NCBI GenBank assembly: GCA_009760855.2
Contig: WPIO01000176.1
Span: 1 to 45,000 of the forward strand
DNA from: Cristatella mucedo
Lineage: Eukaryota; Bryozoa; Phylactolaemata; Cristatellidae
Direction of reading: 5' to 3'
Length of the DNA: 45,000 nucleotides
The translations under genes were made by a program, and so were the position numbers. Under the pieces are notes generated by a model. It did not search any database. It was not told the DNA's origin and worked only from the letters and a program-made list of their open reading frames with translations. Shown here piece by piece: positions 40,836 through 45,000 of the stretch; position 1 is the first letter of the stretch, and every line of letters starts with the position of its first letter.

Positions 40836-40964
40836 CTTGCTGCTGCTGTGGCTGCTGCTTCGGTGACGTGGCCAACTCTTCTTTGATCTTGCACTCGAGC
40901 GCACCCTCGCCGGGCAGGCCTCGCGGTTGCTCTGCAGCATCGACGATCGAACTTGTCAAACCGT
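40836..40964 (-). CDS. MED25: MED25-like linker exon with a GC splice donor
   Basis: The frame reads GLTSSIVDAAEQPRGLPGEG, then ALECKIKEELATSPKQQPQQ, ending CAG CAA G. The donor is AAG|GCAAGT, the consensus of GC-AG introns, and its phase (1) fits the next exon at 39349. KIKEE fits a sumoylation motif. The 5' boundary is uncertain: CAG at 40965-40967, or an internal CAG ~25 bases further in, both keep phase. A C18 run (41013-41030) lies just upstream. Earlier exons, including the vWA domain, were not found in the window. Confidence 0.55.
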
Positions 40965-41287
40965 CTGCCACCCGTAGGCGACCGCGGCGGTGGGGGGTGG
41001 GGCGAGGGCGAGCCCCCCCCCCCCCCCCCCGATCATTGGGTCTGCTAGCACACATGCACGCTGAAGCTGAGCTGCCCTTACCAACGTGCCCTTCCCCTCA
41101 TAGTGCACAGCTAAAGCACCAAACAAAAAGCCACATGCTAAGTGGCCAAGAAGCTTGTACAATGCTGCTGCCTAGCGCCCTACTGCACCACGTCGGCAGC
41201 CACAGCTCATGGTCAGGCAGTAGCATCACAGTAGAGGCAGCGGGGTAGCACTTTTTAAGATGCGCAGCGGGGCGGCCTAAACAAATA

Positions 41288-41446
41288 TTAGCCGATTTAA
41301 CGGCCTCATTTGTATAGAGGCAGAACAGCCTTAACAGCTATCACCAACGCTTGCAGTTGGCAATAAAGGATCGCCTAACGCAGGACTTGAACGCAGGACC
41401 TCGGTCGTGACGAGCGAGCACCACACCTCCTGGGCTATCACGGCCC
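41288..41446 (-). mobile_element. tRNA-derived SINE
   Basis: Same family: GCCGATTTAACGGCCTCATT, GGCAATAAAGGATCGCC, GACCTCGGTCGTGACGAGCG, and a tRNA-like 5' part ending CTGGGCTATCACGGCC. Confidence 0.75.
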
Positions 41447-42284
41447 TTGACGTTATATTACAAGCGCCCCTCGGATGTGACAGACCGATCGGGCGAAAGA
41501 AGGTGCAAAGAAGAGAGAGACGGCGAATGAGACCTCTATGCCAAGCGACAGAGCTGCCAGCCGCTGACAAGGAGATAGTGAGATAGGGAACACAATGCAC
41601 CGCCGAAGACAACTTACTAACCTGCCCACACAAAATTACGAGATCAACTGATTTTTTGTAAATCCCGCTGTTTTTGCGTTTGGAGCATTCCAAAGAACTG
41701 AAAGCAGGCAGCGTTAAATTCTACGGTGCCCTGTGCTGCATTTGGACGATTGATTACAGACATGCATGACGATCTGCTGCTTTCGATCTGACACGAAAGA
41801 AGTGCTCATCAGGCGAGCACAACTATGCTGTCTGAAAATGGACTGAAAAATGCTTAGCATTCGACAAATGATGGACTTCAAGAATTTTCCAGGATGATCG
41901 ATCCTCACACTTGGCTGGCCCTTGCCAGGAGGATGATGCTGGCAGGCAGGCACGCCTGCCTGCTAGCCTGCGGAAAGGGAAGCCATGCCTAAGGGGGGCT
42001 GAAGCCAACCACCAGCCCCCCTTTAGGACAGCAGTGCTCTGGACATCCTACCACCGACCATGTGGTCCAGAGTAACGTAGCGTAAGACATGGAACCTACT
42101 CTACCACCAGGCATCAAACAGCAGCGGGTCGATTTCATCAAACATCTAGCCATGCGTCATCGAGCCCTTCAGACAAAATCAAACCTCTCTAGCCGCTGGC
42201 CATCGGTTCAGGTCGGGGGGGGGTAAGGGACCTAGCTGGAAAGGCAAACGTCACGGTCTGCTCTAGCCTGACCTCACTCCCCAC

Positions 42285-42488
42285 TGTGTGTGCTTATGTG
42301 CTGACAGTGTGTGTGCCACCACAAACCATATTTGCATGTTGAGACTTTGCATGTTACCACTAACCATACTGTGCATGTTGCATGCTACTGGTAACCGTAC
42401 GATCATGCTTTGCTTACAGCATGAGCAAAGAACCTAGAAAGAGATAAAGTCTCCGAGGGGGCTAGATCAATGCATTATTATTATATTT
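42285..42488 (+). mobile_element. LINE 3' end fragment
   Basis: Plus strand: GTGCTTATGTGCTGACAGTG, repeated 'catgcta(c)cac taacca' phrases, AACCTAGAAAGAGATAAAGT CTCCGAGGGGGCTAG, then (ATT)n. A degenerate family member. Confidence 0.65.
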
Positions 42489-42579
42489 AGATCAGGCTGA
42501 GCATTATACTGCTCAGCCTTCTGACTCGAATCGTTTAGCTAAGGCATGGACGGAGCTGAAATCCTATGAAGACTTTTGA

Positions 42580-42862
42580 AATTAGTTCGTCTGCTCCCAA
42601 AGCCTGTAACTCACTTCCGACTGACATCACGGCATACCCTGGTTTGGCGACATAAAGTGTAAAAACCCACCTGCGTGCACGGTGGGTTTGCTCTATCTGA
42701 GTGAATTGCTCTTTGTGTATTTGTGCATGCTGACACTGAGCAAGTTATCACTAACCATATTGAGACTTAGCTTCCTTTACAGCGCATGTAAATTGCCAAG
42801 GAAATGAGAGCTCTCTTATGAAGTACTAGGTAAATGCCATTGTCATTATTATTATTATCTGG
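42580..42862 (+). mobile_element. LINE 3' end fragment, second plus-strand copy
   Basis: Begins with the remnant of the RT C-terminus (CCAAAGCCTGTAACTCACTT), then TGTGCATGCTGACACTGAGC and CAGCGCATGTAAATTGCC, ending in (ATT)n. Confidence 0.65.
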
Positions 42863-42869
42863 GGATGTG

Positions 42870-44182
42870 ATACAGATCGCAAGTTGACAAAAGCATCGAT
42901 TGACTTCATCCTAAAAACGCTTGACTGGGTTAGTTTAGGGACTGTCTTGACGAGTCCATTTTTGCCACGAGAGGGTAACCGAGCAAATAAATTTTTAAAT
43001 GTTTAAAAAAATACTAATTTTTGGCCTGCAGTATGACTGTGTCAATGTGGTGCCTAAAAATAAAAACCAGCCCACGAAGTGGCAACTAATTTTCTGCTTA
43101 ACCACCTTCCTTTCGCCTGAAGTTGATCGTTGGACGCAGGTATTTGGGTGAGTAGGCTTCGATGGAGGACGGATGGACATATAATAAGAGCCTCACTTTG
43201 CATTTCGGAAAGAGCTCGAATTTGCTTTCATCACTCCATGTAATTATATCCTAATCTTGAACAATCCACTGAATCCAAGCCTTCGCCTATTGTAAACGAC
43301 TTAGTTATTTTCGGGGACAGAAAGTGGCTTTCTCTCATCGGCTCGAGAATGTAGATCAGACAGCCTCCTCTAATCGCTTTTTGCCGGTGTTGCCAATGTA
43401 AAAGTTAAGGAACACGCAGTTCCTAAACGGTCCTTCAATGCCTTAAACTTACGGATGGTGCTTTCCTCGTAAATGGTACGCTCTCAACTGCCGAGGATTT
43501 TTAGGGTTCCCGATCTTCCTCACCATTCTCACTTCCCATGAATTCTTTGGTATTTACAAAGAAGCAGCAATATGACACGGTGCTCGAGAAATCTTACCCC
43601 TGGCAAGGCTTGACAATGCTCTCAGCCCTCGGCCCTTGCTGGCCAACCTTTGACCTCTATTTAATTCAACCTCTATATAATGGGCAAGCTGTACAGTGGC
43701 AGTTTGTTTGCAGCATAACGGTTCCGGTATGAGCTGATGCAAGGGATCATTTGCAATACTCTATCCGGGCTAAAATCCTCCAGCTTAAAAGGAGTTCAAC
43801 GGGTCGGTGGCCAATTTTGGGCAGGCTGCACACATAGGGCAGGCATCCAATTCTCGGACAATTGGTCATCTACTACGACTAGCTGAACCCACACACCTCG
43901 GGCCTCAGTCCAGCGGGCAGGGGCTCAGGGAAAGCAGCCAATCGAGCCAATCTAGACCGCCCAAATAGTTTGCAATACTTTTTCTCCACAGTTTTTTTGC
44001 TGGGGCAGGGGAGGCTTCAGCGCTGACCAGACGAGTGTGAAGCCAAAATGTGCCGGAGTGATATGCACAAATAAATTCGAGACCGAAGCCACGCGGTGAC
44101 AAGCCGGGTTTGAGCACGGGAACTCAGCAGATTTACCATCATTTCGAAAACAGGGCAAGATTCCAAGCTATGTGATGTGATG

Positions 44183-44244
<62 letters not shown>

Positions 44245-45000
44245 AGAAGGTTTAGCGGTGCGAATAGAGCGTTAATGGGTGTCCAGCTGATGGAGGCGAT
44301 GAAGCACACAATTAGCGCCAGTTACAGCAGCTGTAGAACATTAGGTTCTCTCGAGTGTGCACCATTCGCCCAGTAGAGCAAAATCAGAATTGCTCTTTCT
44401 CACGAGACTGTATGACCAGCCACCTGTCGAGGGAAGGAGAAGTCGTTCGTTCGACGACAATACAACTGGTTACAGCATCGGTGCAGCGGCTCGATGGCAA
44501 CTGACCTTCGTGGTGCCTCGGCAGACATACCTACGGGTGTACGAGCTGCACTTGCTGGTGCTACACAAACAAAAACTGAAGGAAGCTTCCGGTTTGGCAG
44601 AAGCAGAGCTTGGGGTCTTGCGTGCGGGTCGCAACGGAAGTCTGGATTCAAAAAGTGAAGAGGCATCCAGCTAGAAGACAGCAAGCTGCCATCGCGTCGC
44701 CAGGGCAACTACAGGAAGCCCCACTGCTGTCTTAGAAAAATACCCTGCCCCCTGACAGCAGGGACCGACCGGTGCTACCTGACAGTCTGTGGGCAGGTGG
44801 AACAACTGAACAATTACACTTACACTAAGAGCTGTTCTCCGATCGACGTCCAGCTTACCTAAAAACACTTACTTAAAATCAATTCCACCAGAAAAAACAC
44901 AGGACTACTCCAGCAGTAATGACACGACTAGGGAGTCTGACGTGTCGACCGTCACGGGTAGGCATAGCAACGATAGGCAGGCAGTGCTGCACACAAGGTC
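42870..45000. other. Unassigned host sequence with (GA)n array
   Basis: A (GA)n array of ~60 bp lies at 44184-44242. No ORF shows a recognisable domain. The upstream vWA exons of MED25 would be expected on the minus strand here or beyond, but I cannot support any. Confidence 0.4.

Overview
The window is a piece of an invertebrate animal genome (species not identifiable) in which a decayed, virus-like DNA transposon lies next to the 3' part of a host gene. The element is of the Polinton/Maverick/adintovirus kind. Bases ~500-16,730 are A+T-rich, compact and intron-poor. The rest is G+C-richer and has introns, SINEs, LINE fragments and microsatellites, as expected of eukaryotic chromosomal DNA.

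Virus-like element (~500-16,730). Reading left to right it holds: three tandem fiber-like genes (minus, 583-3252); a divergent gene for a hydrophobic GGFLP-containing virion-type protein (plus, 3263-4342); an HNH endonuclease (minus); a phospholipase-A2-like virion protein (plus); an unidentified protein (minus); an adenain-type cysteine protease that no ATG-initiated reading frame reveals (minus, 6277-6627); and a CxxC zinc-ribbon protein with an 11-residue repeat. Then come a packaging ATPase (7014-7685), a large charged protein, two adjacent penton-like jelly-roll proteins (the first broken, the second intact), a coiled-coil pair, the double-jelly-roll major capsid protein (11273-12855), a YqaJ-type nuclease, a fourth fiber-like gene, a Cys-rich protein, a DDE integrase (14976-15848) and two small minus-strand genes, one with two membrane segments. 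An inverted repeat at 16610-16731 begins AGTAGAT and ends ATCTACT and may be the right terminus. Together these make a virion-forming, integrating element: capsid, pentons, fibers, maturation protease, packaging motor, membrane-active proteins and integrase. No family B DNA polymerase is present, and about a dozen genes carry frameshifts or stops, many at A-runs. Almost every start codon is preceded within a few bases by a TATATAGAA-like motif, and two divergent gene pairs share spacers of only 9-10 bp.

Host region (16.8-45 kb). Nine exons on the minus strand between 40,964 and 24,250 join in phase into 912 codons including the stop. They encode a Gln-rich protein whose central part matches the ACID/PTOV domain of Mediator subunit 25 (MED25). 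The N-terminal vWA part was not found and probably lies beyond 45,000. Upstream and inside its introns are a 5'-truncated, internally duplicated CR1/L2-type LINE (19.1-22.3 kb), several 3' fragments of the same family, tRNA-derived SINEs of two types (one sharing its tail with the LINE), and long (CT)n, (GA)n and (CA)n arrays.
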